Shown piece after piece: positions 24,520 to 36,472 of a DNA stretch of 64,000 nt. The translations under genes and the position numbers were made by a program. Origin of the DNA: Lunularia cruciata (lineage: Eukaryota > Streptophyta > Marchantiopsida > Lunulariales > Lunulariaceae); assembly GCA_948567375.1 (NCBI GenBank), contig OX419760.1, forward strand, positions 8,680,001 to 8,744,000. The letters run 5' to 3'. Each line of letters starts with the position of its first letter. Position 1 is the first letter of the stretch. Below the pieces are notes generated by a model. The model did not search any database. It was given only the letters and a program-made list of their open reading frames with translations, and was not told the origin of the DNA.

Positions 24520-25060
24520 CACACTAGTTTTCTTTTTCATGAGCTACACAAACCACAACATGAAAAAAATATCAACTAACTCAAAGGTATACATAGCATT
24601 CAAGATTGCTTTACAAAATGACCACTTCTTTCAATTGGTGCAAAGTCATCTTATAGTGCTTGACAAGAAATACAAAATTTTTTCCTTTAAGGAGGGCTTT
24701 TTATTTTGTGAGAATCAAATCTATATTCTAACTATGGGTGACGTCCAACTTATGTGGTTTCAAGGAGCCCATAACTTACCAATGTTAGTCATTTGGGTAT
24801 GGATAAAACTTAAGTACACTCCAATGTCAATGGTGGTGGCCAAACATGGCATAAGAAGTTTAAGAGTTTGTTTGATCTTGTGAGAGTTGCCAACACAATA
24901 GAGTCAACAACCATAAATTGGGTGAACTCCTTCAACTACTTCCTATTCCAACTACCCAATAAGAACATGTAAGTCTTGACTTCATCACATCCTTACCCAA
25001 AATAGATTAGAATCATACTACCATTTTGGTGTTTCTTGATAATTTAGCAAGGATATTCAT
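24520..25060 (+). mobile_element. Chromovirus relic B, RNase H-integrase junction
   Basis: The translation around IALQNDHFFQLVQSHL and FKEGFLFCENQIYI matches the RNase H-integrase tether of element A (2537-2824) and of F (30,866-31,162). It is a degraded continuation of B beyond the D complex and ends where element E begins. Confidence 0.65.
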
Positions 25061-25061
25061 T

Positions 25062-27500
25062 TGACACTTGCACTCCTACTTCACTTACTTTGCATCTGGT
25101 TTCTACTTTCATGCTACTCCAAATTTCATCTAACTTTGATCTAGCTAAATCTAGTCTAAGACATACATTGTCTCCTACTTCTAACATCTTCTGATCCATT
25201 CTAACATCAACAATTTATTCATGTCTATGTCTTTTGCCTTTCTCTTCTTTGTCTCCTCCACTAACAACTTCAACTTGTGCAGTTTTACTTCTTCTATGTT
25301 AACTTTTACTTCTAGCTTCAACATTGCTTTGATCTTCTTGACTACTTTTCCTACTTGCTTCAATGTATGATCTTGAGTTTGCTCCACTTGCAACTCTTCA
25401 TAGTACATCTTCAGTGCATCTTCAAACTTGGTTTTCAATGCTTTGTTCTCCTCCATGTATTGGGCAAGTTGGGCTTCTACATTGATGACAAGTCCTTGCA
25501 ATTGCTCCTCTTCTCTATTCCTTCCAGCTAACTGGCTAAGCTAACTTCCTTCCTTCACCCTGCCAAGCTTGATCCTTCTCCGTTGCACTCAACTTTAGAC
25601 TCTCCAATTCTTTTTCTATTATGGTTGCAATTGCTTTTGAGTGTATGACTTTGATACAAGGTTCATCAAATTCTCCTTCCAACTTTTCAAAAGTTGTCTT
25701 TTGCTTACTCAACTCTTCAGCTTGACTTTCAAGCTCACCTCTTTGCTTCTCAAAAGCATTCTGCAAGTTCTTGAACCTCTTCTACTAAAGTACTACATCA
25801 ACCTAAAGCTCTTCATCTTGCTTCTCTCCTTAGGTTAACTTCTCCTTCAGTTGCACTATCTCTTCACTTAGATACTTCACAATGTGTAGTTCATCCCTTA
25901 CCTCCGAATGATCCTTCTTCATCTCTTCCTTCTTCTTCTTCTTCTTCAATTCTAACAATAATGGACAAAAAATCTTTGACAAGTACACCAAAATCTCCAT
26001 CTTTTTCATCTTTTTACTCTACCTACATTGGTGCTTCTTCAACCGGTGCCTTACCCCATAATCTTGATCTTCTCACCTTCAGAGTAACCTCTTTTGAGCT
26101 CTCTTCTTCTCCTTCATCTTCATTTATTGTACTTGGTCAAGCAATGGCAAATTGTAGAGTCTTCTTTGTTCTTGTTCCTCATGGGAATACTAACCTTGGT
26201 TCTTCTTCTTGCTGCTCTTCTATTTCAACCATATGCAACTCAAGAAAAGGAATATTTCCTCCTTCCATCCGGTCAATTGCCGCATGGAACTCTTGATCTT
26301 CCTCCTCCGCTGCTTCCTCCCGCTGTTATTGAAACCCTACTACTCCTTCACTCCACTCCTATTCCTACTCCTACTCCTACTCCTACTCCTTTACTTCTTC
26401 TTCTTTAGCCAAGTCCTTTGACTTGTACTCAATTACTTCTTGAGACTCTTCTCCCGGCGATGAGTCTTGCAAGACTACTTCGTGCCTTGGGTCCAACCTT
26501 CTTGTCTTTGTGGTTGTGTTGGTAACACCAATTCTTTGGATCAATTCCGCTTCTATGTCTTCAGGATGGTCACCTCCACTCTCTCTTGTTGTCCCATCCT
26601 GGCAAAGTGGTCATAGCTACTTTGGATTTGACTGATGTATTGCTACTCTTTTGCATCTGCTTCTCTTTACAAATCTGAGTGAAAGTGAAACAACATCTTC
26701 TATCTTTTGGCCGCACTTGGAAAATTCAAATTGAGTTAAAAGTGCACTGCAAATGACACTAAGTAGTGTGGTGGAAATTTTTCTCTCCAATTCTAGATCA
26801 TTTGCCTTTTTTCTTGGTGAATATACTTTGCACAATTCACCAATTCTCTTGTAAACATTTGATGGAAGAATACCGCTTGGTGCTTCATTACGTAAGTTGT
26901 TTGCTCTAGCTTGAAGATTGCCATCATCACTCTAACAATACTTTGCCTTATCGGGTCTCAATATGTATCCCTTTTGTATCCATTCTTTGTACATGGAGCA
27001 CTAAAGGAATTTTTCACTTTTGTGGTCTCTTTTGCAAATTCTTCCTTTCCATAGAATGTGACTCTTGACTCCTCACCAGCCTCTTTCCCAATGACTAGTC
27101 TCCAATCTGACTCTATCCATTGAGCAAGATTGCCTCTCTTCCCTTCTTCCTCAAGACCCTCCTCACAGTTACTTGTAGCTATTTCTACCATGAAACTTGG
27201 AAAAATCAGGTTCCAATTCCATGCCAAAAAGGTGATCCAAAGTCTACTCAAGACTTTGATCCTTGCTACAACATCTAACCTCCAAATTGCAAGATTCCTC
27301 ACTATGAGTGAGGGACTCTTCGTTCCATCCCTTGTCAGCATTGTGCAATCTCTAACTCTTTAACTAAATATCTAACTAAATATCCCTTCCCTTGGATGCA
27401 AGATCCTCACTCCTTCAGGATTCTTGAAAGTCAAACTCTTAGCTCGCTTTGTAACATGAATTCCTTCAAGATGAATACTTAGTGGCATAGGATACTTGTG
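25062..27500 (-). pseudogene. Element E 3' accessory region, coiled-coil-like
   Basis: It lies downstream of integrase, where Athila-like elements carry env-like or other extra frames. Visible parts: an N-terminal portion (26,958-27,341 and 26,617-26,835), a Glu/Ser/Pro-rich middle with a short CTCCTA repeat (about 26,345-26,390), and Glu/Lys/Leu coiled-coil stretches at 25,536-25,766 and 25,181-25,501. I see no signal peptide or clear membrane span, so I do not call it an envelope gene. Its function is unknown. Confidence 0.55.
26345..26390. repeat. CTCCTA/CTCCTATT simple repeat
   Basis: A short run of CTCCTA units lies within the accessory region of element E. A CTT run lies nearby at about 25,925-25,950. 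Confidence 0.7.
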
Positions 27501-28164
27501 TGAAGTTTTGAAAATCCCTTGAGGAAGTATCAATCTTATAGTTCTTTGCTACGCGGTCATTCCTTAGTCACTCATCACTTGAAAATCACACATTTTGCAT
27601 GTGTTTTTCTTGTCACTATCAATTTTATCACACTCACAACTTAGCCTTTTTCTTGCTTGTATGTTCTTGACTAGCATACCAAAGGAAAGTTGTTAGTCTG
27701 TCTTTGCATAGAGTTGATCATCCCAAGGCAAAGTTTCCTTACTTTGGGTTTCTCACTTGACTAGTCTGATCGAAGTTCTTTTTTTTCTTGACATGAAGTA
27801 AGTGACTTTAGGTTTGCCCAAAGACATGATTCTCCTTCTTTCTTTGCCATTTAGGTTCAGTTTGGCTTCAACCATACACTTCTTCTTCAAAATAAGATAA
27901 AACCAAAATGTGGGTACCACATACCCCCTCCCTTAAATATGATCATCCCCACAAACATCGGCTTTAGATGCTTTGTGCAAATCTGCATCCATGGTCCAAT
28001 ATTTTCTAGCTCTCCACCCATTCACTCAAGTGGCAAATGGATTGCCCTCTAGGTTGGCAAGTTTCATAAATGTGCATTGTATGATATGGCCTCATCTACC
28101 TTAAGTGCAGCTTACCTAGAACCAGAATTTGGCAATTATCATATAACAACACCAAGTCTCCTTC

Positions 28165-28960
28165 CTAACTAACAACAAGCTTTATTCTCTTATCATGCAT
28201 TACTTTCCATTGTTCTTGTACTTTCCTCATGGTTTGCATTGCATCATCTCTTTTCTCTTCTAACCACATCAGTTGATGGATCCAAAAATCCTGAATTTCT
28301 TCCTTTGACAATTGTTCCTCACAAAGGATCCGATATGATGGTACTTCAAACTCAACTAGTAGTATGGGATGAATTCGTATGTCAAGAAATATGGAGTCTA
28401 TTTTTGGTCGTAATCTTTTTGGTGGTTTTATATGCTCACAAAGCTGCATGTAACTTTGTGTCCTAATTGTAGGCATTGTTGACTATCACCTTATTCAAAA
28501 TTTTGCACAACAATCCATTTGCTTTCTTTGTTAGTCCATTTGCTTTTGGATTATAAGGAGTCATCTTTTGATGTTTAATTTGGAAATACTTGGTTAATGC
28601 TGCCACCATGGAGTTCAAAAAATGAGTCCTCCAATCACTAAGCAATTCTAGAGGACATTTGTAACATGAAATGATGTTTCAAAAGAACAATTCTTCAACT
28701 CTTTTTGCATCATCTCTCGAGTTGCTTGGGCTTCAACCATCTTGGTAGCATAAGCAATGCACACCAAGATGTATCTCTTCCTTGTGAATCAGGTCACGAG
28801 TTGAATTGGACCCACAAAATCAATTCCCCATTTCTCAATGGGACCAATGGCAAAATTGGTCTCAAAGGCCACTGGGAAGTAGTCATCGACTTTCTTGTTC
28901 TTTGAAAAGCATCACAACTTCAGATATGGGCATGAGTGTCCTTGTACATCATAGGCCACA
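28165..28960 (-). pseudogene. Element E integrase (core and C-terminal part)
   Basis: The core end is seen as SDWRTHFLN and MTPYNPKANGLTKKANGLL. The C-terminal part has FEVPSYRILCEEQLSKEE and LMWLEEKRDDAMQTM. This wording is unlike the chromovirus integrase of element A and has no chromodomain. Confidence 0.78.
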
Positions 28961-29163
28961 AATACCCCAATGAAAGGATTTTCTTTATAGTATTCTTCAA
29001 GACATAGTGTCTTGGCAATGCTTCCAAGTGTAAGGACTTAATTACTCTCCAACTTTGTATGCTTCCAAGCATCTCCAAAGTACTTTGTCTTAACCCATCT
29101 TAAATATAATGTTTTGTTTTAGATGGTCTGGTCCCATTTTTTTAAGGAAGACTGCACTCTACT

Positions 29164-29990
29164 CTAGGTCCAGTTTACTGGACAGTTATAGCCCTCAAGA
29201 CATTGGCAAGTATGCGGATAAGGATATTTGGCCGCATACCTTATACTTTGTATTGCCATCAAGTGATATGGCTCTTTGTTAGGAAACTGATCATTGACTT
29301 CCAATTCTTGGTCTTGATTTTCTAACCTAGATAGGAAGTCTGCATTCAAATGCAAAGCTCCCTTCCTTACTTGTACAGTGTATGTAAATTCTTGTAACAA
29401 AAAAATCCATCTCACAATTTACCCAAAAAAATATACCTTCTTTACCAAATGTTGCAAAGCATAATGGTCTACATAGAAGACAAACTCATATCCCAAAAAA
29501 TAGTGACAAAACTTCTTGCATGCATACACCATTCCAAGTGCTTCTCTTTCAATCATCAAATAATTATTTTCTACAATTGAAAGCTACCGGTTGGCATAGT
29601 ATATTGGATAGTCTTTCTTCTTCTCATCCTTCTGACTTAAGACTCCTCCAATTGCCATGGACAAAATGTACACATACACATGAAAAGGTACATCCCAATT
29701 TGGGGCTCCCATAAATTGGTGCTTCAACCATTTTCTTCTTCAACACTTGGAAAGCTTCTTCTTGTTTTGCTTCCCACAAGTAGTCTTTTGACTTCTTTAG
29801 AAGCTTTGTTAGTGGTGCAGCAAGCATCATGTAATTTGATGCAAGTGTTTATAATATCTGACATGTCCCAAGAAGGCTCTCAGCTCCTAAATGTTTTTAG
29901 GGGATTCCAAAGTTGAGATGAGTTCCACTTTCTTGACATTGACTTCAATATCTCAGCTTGAGACCCAATGCCCTAAAAGAATCCTTCTTT
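29164..29990 (-). pseudogene. Element E reverse transcriptase end and RNase H
   Basis: The stretch has LTKLLKKSKDYLWEAKQEEAFQ and, further on, the RNase H end LLQEFTYTVQVRKGALHLNADFLSRL, typical of Ty3/Gypsy. Confidence 0.75.
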
Positions 29991-30049
29991 TGTTGCAAAG
30001 AAGCATTTCTCCAAGTGTAATGACAAGCAAAAAAACACCTTTCAAAAGT

Positions 30050-32874
30050 TTGGATCAGATGCTTTGGGTGTTGGATGGACTATTGGATTGATATGTGGTA
30101 ATGTTCTTGGATAACATTTTAATGTATAGCAAGATGGAGGCAAAACACACAAATCATGTGTGAGAAGTCCTAATGTGACTATGTCAATGAAAGTTTTATT
30201 GCAGGAAGTCAAAGTGTACCTTTTGGTAAAAGGAAGTTACCTTCTTGGGTCACAAGATCTTATTAGAAGGGAACAAGATGGAAGAGGAGAAAATCAAGGC
30301 CATTATTGGTTGGCCTACTCCAACAGATGCCATCGAGATGCAAACATTTAATGGATTTGCAAGTTTTTACCAAGAATTCATCCACTATTATTCACATGTA
30401 GCAAGACCATTGACCAACCTCTTGGGGAAAAACTCAAGCTTTCAATGGACCACCAAGCATAAAGAAGCATTCCAAAATTTGAAACATATGGTGTCTTCAA
30501 GATCCATTCTTCAACCACATGATCCTCAACTACCTTGTGTGGTTGACTTTGATGCTTCTAACTTTACCATTGGAGCTGTGTTGTAGCAAGAATTCCCAAT
30601 TGGGTTACATCCTGTTGCCTTTGTGTCTTGTTGATTAAACACCATAGAAAGGAATTACTTTGCATGAGATCAAGAACAACTAGCAATGGTATATCATGTG
30701 AACCATGTGAACCAATCACAAACCCTTGTTGCAAACATTACATTTAGAACACATGAAGAGTTGACATCATTGATGGGAGGAGAAACTCAATTTTTGACAT
30801 CAAACTTGAGTACAAACCTGGTTGGTTAACATGTCATCCCTAATGCCTTATCACGATGACCTAATTTGAAGTCTCTTCCTCTCATCACGGTGACAATTAT
30901 GATGGTGTTAGTTGCCTCCAAGGTCCAAATTGAGTTTAGGATAACTCTACAACAAGATCCCTTTTTTCAAATAGTACAAGGTTATCTTGCAACATGTGAC
31001 AATGAGAACAACACCTTTTCCTTCAAGGAAGGCCTTCTATTTCATGAGGACTGGATATATGTTCCAACCAAGGGTGATCTCCAACTTGTGTGCCTCCAAG
31101 AAGCCCATGACTTACCAATTGTTGGTCACATGGGTGTGGACAAGACCTTGGGTACTTTCTAATGCCAATGGTGGTAGCACAACATGGCACAAAATGTTTG
31201 AGAGTTTGTCAGATTGTGTGAGAGCTGCCAATGTAACAAGGCCAACAACTAGATACCAACTTGACTCCTTCAACCACTCCCCATTCCATCTGCTTGATAA
31301 GAACATGTGAGCTTGGATCCCATTACATCCTTGCCCAAGATAAAGTAAGGTCACAAAATGATAGTGGTGTTTGTGGATAAGTTTAGTAAGTATTTGGCAC
31401 CAACCTTTGATATCGTGGATGCTCCAACATTAGTGCAGATCTACTTTGACACTATCTTCAAGCATCATGAGATGCCTTGTGTACTCATCTTTGACCATGA
31501 TCCTCAATTCACTAGAAAATTTTGGCAAGCACTCTTCTAGATACTTGGCACTAAGTTTGCTTTGTCCATAGCCTATCATCCTCAAAATGATGGAAAAACT
31601 AAACATGAAAATCATACCTTGGAGGATATGCTTTGTGCCTTCATCAGCGTTCACCATACCAATTGAGATGAATATCTTGCAACCACAGAGTTTGCATACA
31701 ATAATTCCAAACATGCAAGCACCAGATTCTCTCCTTTCTTTCTCAATTTTGGCCAGATCTAGTTGTTCCAAAATCTCTTCTTTCTCCTCCTCCATCTCAT
31801 GTCCTTCATACTTCCACCTTCTTGACCACCATATCTCAATCCCTAAAACAAGCTAAATCTCATTTCCTTGTTGCCCAAAATTGTCAAAAATAATATGAAG
31901 GCCACCATCATCATGATCTCACCTTTCAAGTTGGTGATAAGGTCATGCTCTTGTCTAGTAACCTACCCTCCCACTTGATACCCAAGTCCGTAAACTTGCT
32001 CCTAATTGGATAGGACCCTTTGATATCACCCAAATCATTTCTCTTGTTGCTTATTGACGTGTCTTGCCTTGTCATATGCGTATCCACCATGTATTTCATA
32101 TTTTCAAGTTGAAACCCTTTGTTCCTAATCCATCTTCTTTTTCCTCTCGTGCCCTACTTCCTCCTCCTCACATCCCTATCAATGATCATGAAGAATATAA
32201 ATTTGATCAGATCCTTGCATGTTGCTATATTTAACAATGCCATCAACAACATATAGAGTACAAAGTCCTTTGGAAACGGTATCCCCTTCATGATTCTACT
32301 TGGGAGCCTCTTTCTCATTTGCAAAATGCACAAACAACCATCCAGGAGTTTGAAGATTCAATGGAGATGAAGATATCACCAACTAGTGGTGGGAGAATAT
32401 GTAACAATATGAAGTTTAGTGACAAAGTTAGTCCAAGCTAACAAAGTAGCAAATGGGCCAAATTAGCATAGAATATTCTAGAAGTATCTAGGAAGCTACT
32501 TGCTACCCTCTCAAGTATTGGGTAACGTGTATGCCAAGTGGCAACTTCTAGGAGGAAGCTTCTTGGGAAGCTTCTTAGCTAGCTTAGCTTGCATCCCAAG
32601 TAGGTAGCTTCTAGAAGCTTCCAACTAGCTTAGCTTGCACGCCAAGTAGGCAACTTCTAGAAGGAAGCTTCTTGAGAAGCTTCTCGGTTAACTTGGCTTG
32701 CACTCCAAAAAAGTGATTCAAGGAAGCTTCTTGAGAAGCTTCTCAAGAGCTTTGTATGCTCTCTATAAATACCAAAGTCAAAGCTCATGCTAGGTATTTG
32801 GAGTTTCCCACACTCAAGTGTCCTAATATGATCTTCCATTCTCTTATTTCTCTCCTTGATCTTAATCTTTTACA
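30050..32874 (+). mobile_element. Chromovirus F, 5'-truncated, with 3' LTR
   Basis: The element starts within reverse transcriptase and runs through RNase H (about 30,340-30,900), integrase (about 30,980-32,150) and a chromodomain-like stretch (about 32,180-32,370). A polypurine tract (32,386-32,399) and an LTR (32,400-32,874) follow. It is the same family as element A but a diverged copy with several breaks. It lies directly next to element E. Confidence 0.85.
32400..32874 (+). repeat. 3' LTR of chromovirus F
   Basis: 475 bp, beginning TGTAACAATATG and ending TCTTTTACA. It shows GAAGCTTC palindromes, TTCnnGAA units (about 32,610-32,690) and TATAAATA at 32,764-32,771, all in the same order as in the A LTR. 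Confidence 0.88.
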
Positions 32875-34334
32875 TTGATTATAAGTGAGATGCTTTGGCC
32901 TTGTTATAGACTTTTGACTAAAGTATTAAGGTACTACTTTTTATTTATTTAAGATGAGGCTAGTGGAATTCCCTACTAATTAACTATAGTCCTCTAAATT
33001 GCATGGCAAATCTTAATGAATATGATTGGTCTAAAATCCCATTCTAGATTGATTATTGTCATGTTAATATAGCTAAAACATCATAGAATAAGACTCAACT
33101 TCTAACTTGAAGCTATGTTTCTAGGCCATATAGATCTTAAGTTCAAACTCTAACTCGATACAAGTAAGATCAATCTTACTTTTCCAAAGTCTTACAACTA
33201 TTTGAATACGAGGTTAACTTGGGTTGGTATGCAAATGCATACCAACCCAATTTTCTCTTAAAAATCACAAAAAATATAAAATAAAAATAATATTTATCTA
33301 GAGCATACAAAATTCTATATTACTATGTATCTTATGATATCTACATTGAACTTCTCTATTATGTTAGCTAATGTTCATCGATTGTATGTAATTTAACATC
33401 TAATTTAGCTATATTGGACATATAAAACCTTAAGTTCTACTATGCACCAAATAGTTGTGAAAAATAGAATAAATAAATAAATTGATTTATTTATTTTTAT
33501 AAAATGATATTACTTTATGATTGAATCTACTTTATACTTATTGTAAAGCTTAAGAAGGAATTATTCACTATTAAAAGGTAACTAAATTATAGATAGAAAA
33601 CTAATATGTGAGGACTATGTACTATGATCATGAGTAGTATACTTTCCATTCATGATAAGAAATGTTTGGAAACCTTTATGAAAGTTATACTTCATATTTC
33701 CAATTTTTGTATATTGTCTTTGTAGACTTAAAGTTGTTTACATTAACCTTAATTATCTTAGTTGTATCCATCATAGATTGTTGTTTCCTTTTTGTCATTA
33801 AATAATTATTAAATGACTTTTTCTTTGAGTTAAATTATTTTTTGATAGATTAATCATATTATAATTATATAAATTTCATTAAAATAAATATTAAATTAAC
33901 TATTTAAAAATTATGTATTTAATATATTATTTTTAAATAAATATAGCATGTAAAATTTTCAAATTATGCCCATATATAAAAATATAAAGCACTAGACAAA
34001 TACAAATATCCTTTAATGTAGCTATTGACTATGGAATATATAAAAAAATCTACCTTAATTACTATCTTACTTTACCTTTCATGGATAACTTGTGAATGAT
34101 CAATTGTAACTCCTCTTGTCACCTACTAAACACACATGCAAAACTATCATGAATCTCTTTACCTCCTAAGTATAGTAAAGGGTTGGAGCTAGTTTTATTA
34201 TTTTCACATAGAAAAGAATCCAACAATCTAAGACTAGAAAAAGAATTGAATATAATTTTTTGCAAAATTTTTGCATAATAATTATGGCTTTGATACAATT
34301 GCTTATCATTTCACACTAATATATCTCATATATG
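32875..34334. other. AT-rich intergenic DNA
   Basis: No gene or recognisable element. The one notable structure is a perfect 15-bp inverted repeat at 33,219-33,250. The stretch around 33,830-33,960 is extremely AT-rich. Confidence 0.6.
33219..33250. repeat. Perfect 15-bp palindrome with 2-bp centre
   Basis: TTGGGTTGGTATGCA (33,219-33,233) and its exact reverse complement (33,236-33,250) are separated by AA. It stands in AT-rich DNA with no nearby gene. Its role is unknown. Confidence 0.8.
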
Positions 34335-34773
34335 TGTAAAAGAACAAGGAGAGAAATGGAAGAATGGAAGGTCATGTCACATTGAAACTCTCAATTGTGG
34401 GGAATTCCAAATCCTAGCTTAAGCTTGGCTTGGGTATTTCTAGGCAACCTAGGTGCAAGACTCCAAAGGAGCTTCCAAGGAAGGTTCCTTCCAGGTGTCA
34501 TCTTATTTGGAGTGCAAGATAAGCTAGCCGTTTACTTTGCATACGAGTTAAGCTAGCTGTCAGCTTGGCATAACAAGTTACTCTCTCCTTGGAAAGTATG
34601 TAGAAGCTACTAACCAAGAAGCTTCTTGTGTGCTTCTAGAATATTCTACCCATAAGCTTTTTAGATGCTTCTAGCAAATTCTTATGCTAGTTCTACTTCT
34701 TTTAATTTAATTTAGTTTGGACTACTAACTCCTTAGCTTCTACTAACTCGTTTTCTTACTCCATACTATTACA
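34335..34773 (-). repeat. Solo LTR, diverged relative of the A family
   Basis: 439 bp, starting TGTAAAAGAAC and ending CTATTACA, with the same opening and ending blocks as the A LTR. It keeps GAAGCTTC and a TTCTAGAATATTC heat-shock-like trimer near 34,645. No matching partner or internal region is adjacent, and the flanking target duplication is not clear. Confidence 0.7.
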
Positions 34774-35107
34774 TGTGTGTAGGGAAAATTCTCCAAAATA
34801 TATGAAAATAATTCATATTTATATTCATGATAAAAATTAACTTTGAGGTGCTATCTTGATATAATATCTTAAAGTAACATTTTATCTCTTCATTTATCAT
34901 TTTTTCCATCAAAATAATGCTTAATAATTGTTTCATCTTATATTGCTCCGCCCTCAATGACCACTGTCATGAATATTTAAATATGTGCAAGAGTTGAACA
35001 AGTAGGCACATTGAAAGGGATCTTTTTCTATCCAAGTGTCATTGCAGCAGAATAGAAATAATATATCTCTACAAGCATGAGAGGAGCTTCACTCCTTTGC
35101 TTCCCTA
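34774..35107. other. Intergenic DNA between two solo LTRs
   Basis: AT-rich; no gene, domain or repeat recognised. Confidence 0.5.
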
Positions 35108-35112
35108 CCGTT

Positions 35113-35710
35113 TATAATACCATTAGCAAGATATATTATCTAAAGGTGAAATGTGGCTTGGTAATATCGAGAAAGATGTTATATATGATGTACTAAGTAG
35201 ATCAAATTGAGGTGTCACCAAAAGAATACTTTCACAAATAGGGCAGGAGTCAAAAACACCTTGAAAACTTCAAAGTCAATTTCAAAGGCCTAAACGGATG
35301 AATTAGGCCTTGGAAATAAAAAAAGTCCTCTCCCTAAAGGAAATTGGGGCTTGCCTTCTCTTTGCCATTGTTTGTCTTGTCAAGAGCTTTCATGCAATAC
35401 CTCAACCATGTGATTTTGAGCTTCTTATAGGAAAATTCCTTGAACATTCCCTCTAGTCAAACTTGTTCCACAACCAAATAGGACAAGAACCAATATGTCA
35501 TCCATCCGTACAACTAATCTAAGAGTGGAGCTTGCTGACATGTCACCAATCCATGTATCTGATCCAAAGATGGAACTTCCTTTAAGGGAATCCTCTTTGC
35601 TATATAATAAAGACAAGATGCTCCTTTGGGGCATTAAGTATTGAGTGTGAAACTTTATGTTTCTTCTCTTATGTTTCTCTTGAGGGTTCTCTTATCCTCA
35701 TAATATTACA
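35113..35710 (+). repeat. Solo LTR of the C family with CCGTT target duplication
   Basis: 598 bp, homologous to the LTRs of element C but in the opposite orientation: it starts TATAATACC and ends ATATTACA. CCGTT is repeated exactly on both sides (35,108-35,112 and 35,711-35,715). No internal region is present, so it is a solo LTR left by LTR-LTR recombination. Confidence 0.85.
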
Positions 35711-35715
35711 CCGTT

Positions 35716-36472
35716 GGATTGGACTAGGGGTTGTAGTCTTCCTTGATAGAGCGATATGTAATCATACATTACATTCTCTCTTAGTTGACTCATCCATTCC
35801 TCATGCTAGTAGTAGGGTACATCTTTGCTCTTGTTCTAGCAAGGATGCAAGCTCTTGGATCCTAGCTTGACCGTGCATTAGGGATTTCCAACTCGCACAA
35901 ACTACTTTATATGTAATGATGGGGTTCTGCCTAGGTTTGGTCCACCCACATGCATCTTCTTGTAACTATGGTTCTACACTAGATACAATAGCGGTACACA
36001 TAGCATAGTGTCCTTTTGGATGACAAAGTATAGTTACACATGATGCTATCAAGAATATAGTGTTTTCCATGGCATAAGAAAATGGATACTTTGCTTGGAG
36101 GGAGCATTGGTATGCTTTGCAGATGATACAAGTTAAGGCAGACTTATACCCGGGTACGATATGTCACTCCAATATACTTGGGTGTCCATTGCTCTAAAGA
36201 GAGCATTGGCTAGTGGAATTCATAGGAAAGCAATCAAACTAGATTCATTGGATGTTCTTGTTGGTTGTAGATTATTCCGACTTGCATAGTTTAGATATCT
36301 CAAGTGTTGTAGGGCAAATTCCTCTATAGGGACTTGGTCCCATTGTACCCCTTCCCTTTCCCTTGTGAGCGCTTGATGGTATCTTCCCATCCTTCTTGTT
36401 TTCGCTGCTCACCTAGTAGGTGCCCTTTACTTTAGTAGTTTTCTCCCTCAATGTTACTACTCAAATTTACTA
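35716..36472. other. Intergenic DNA left of the gene island
   Basis: Moderately AT-rich, with no domain or repeat I recognise. Composition becomes more balanced from about 36,600 onward as the gene island starts. Confidence 0.5.

Larger units (their letters stand above)
25062..30049 (-). mobile_element. Ty3/Gypsy element E with extra 3' region
   Basis: In minus-strand order this holds RNase H (about 29,990-29,164), integrase (about 28,960-28,165) and then a long extra region (about 27,500-25,062) encoding charged, coiled-coil-like protein. Upstream pol is missing; the right edge meets element F. No LTR is recognised at either end here. The same 3' region occurs in E' (1-789 and 6424-7220). 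Broken copy with numerous breaks. Confidence 0.7.
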
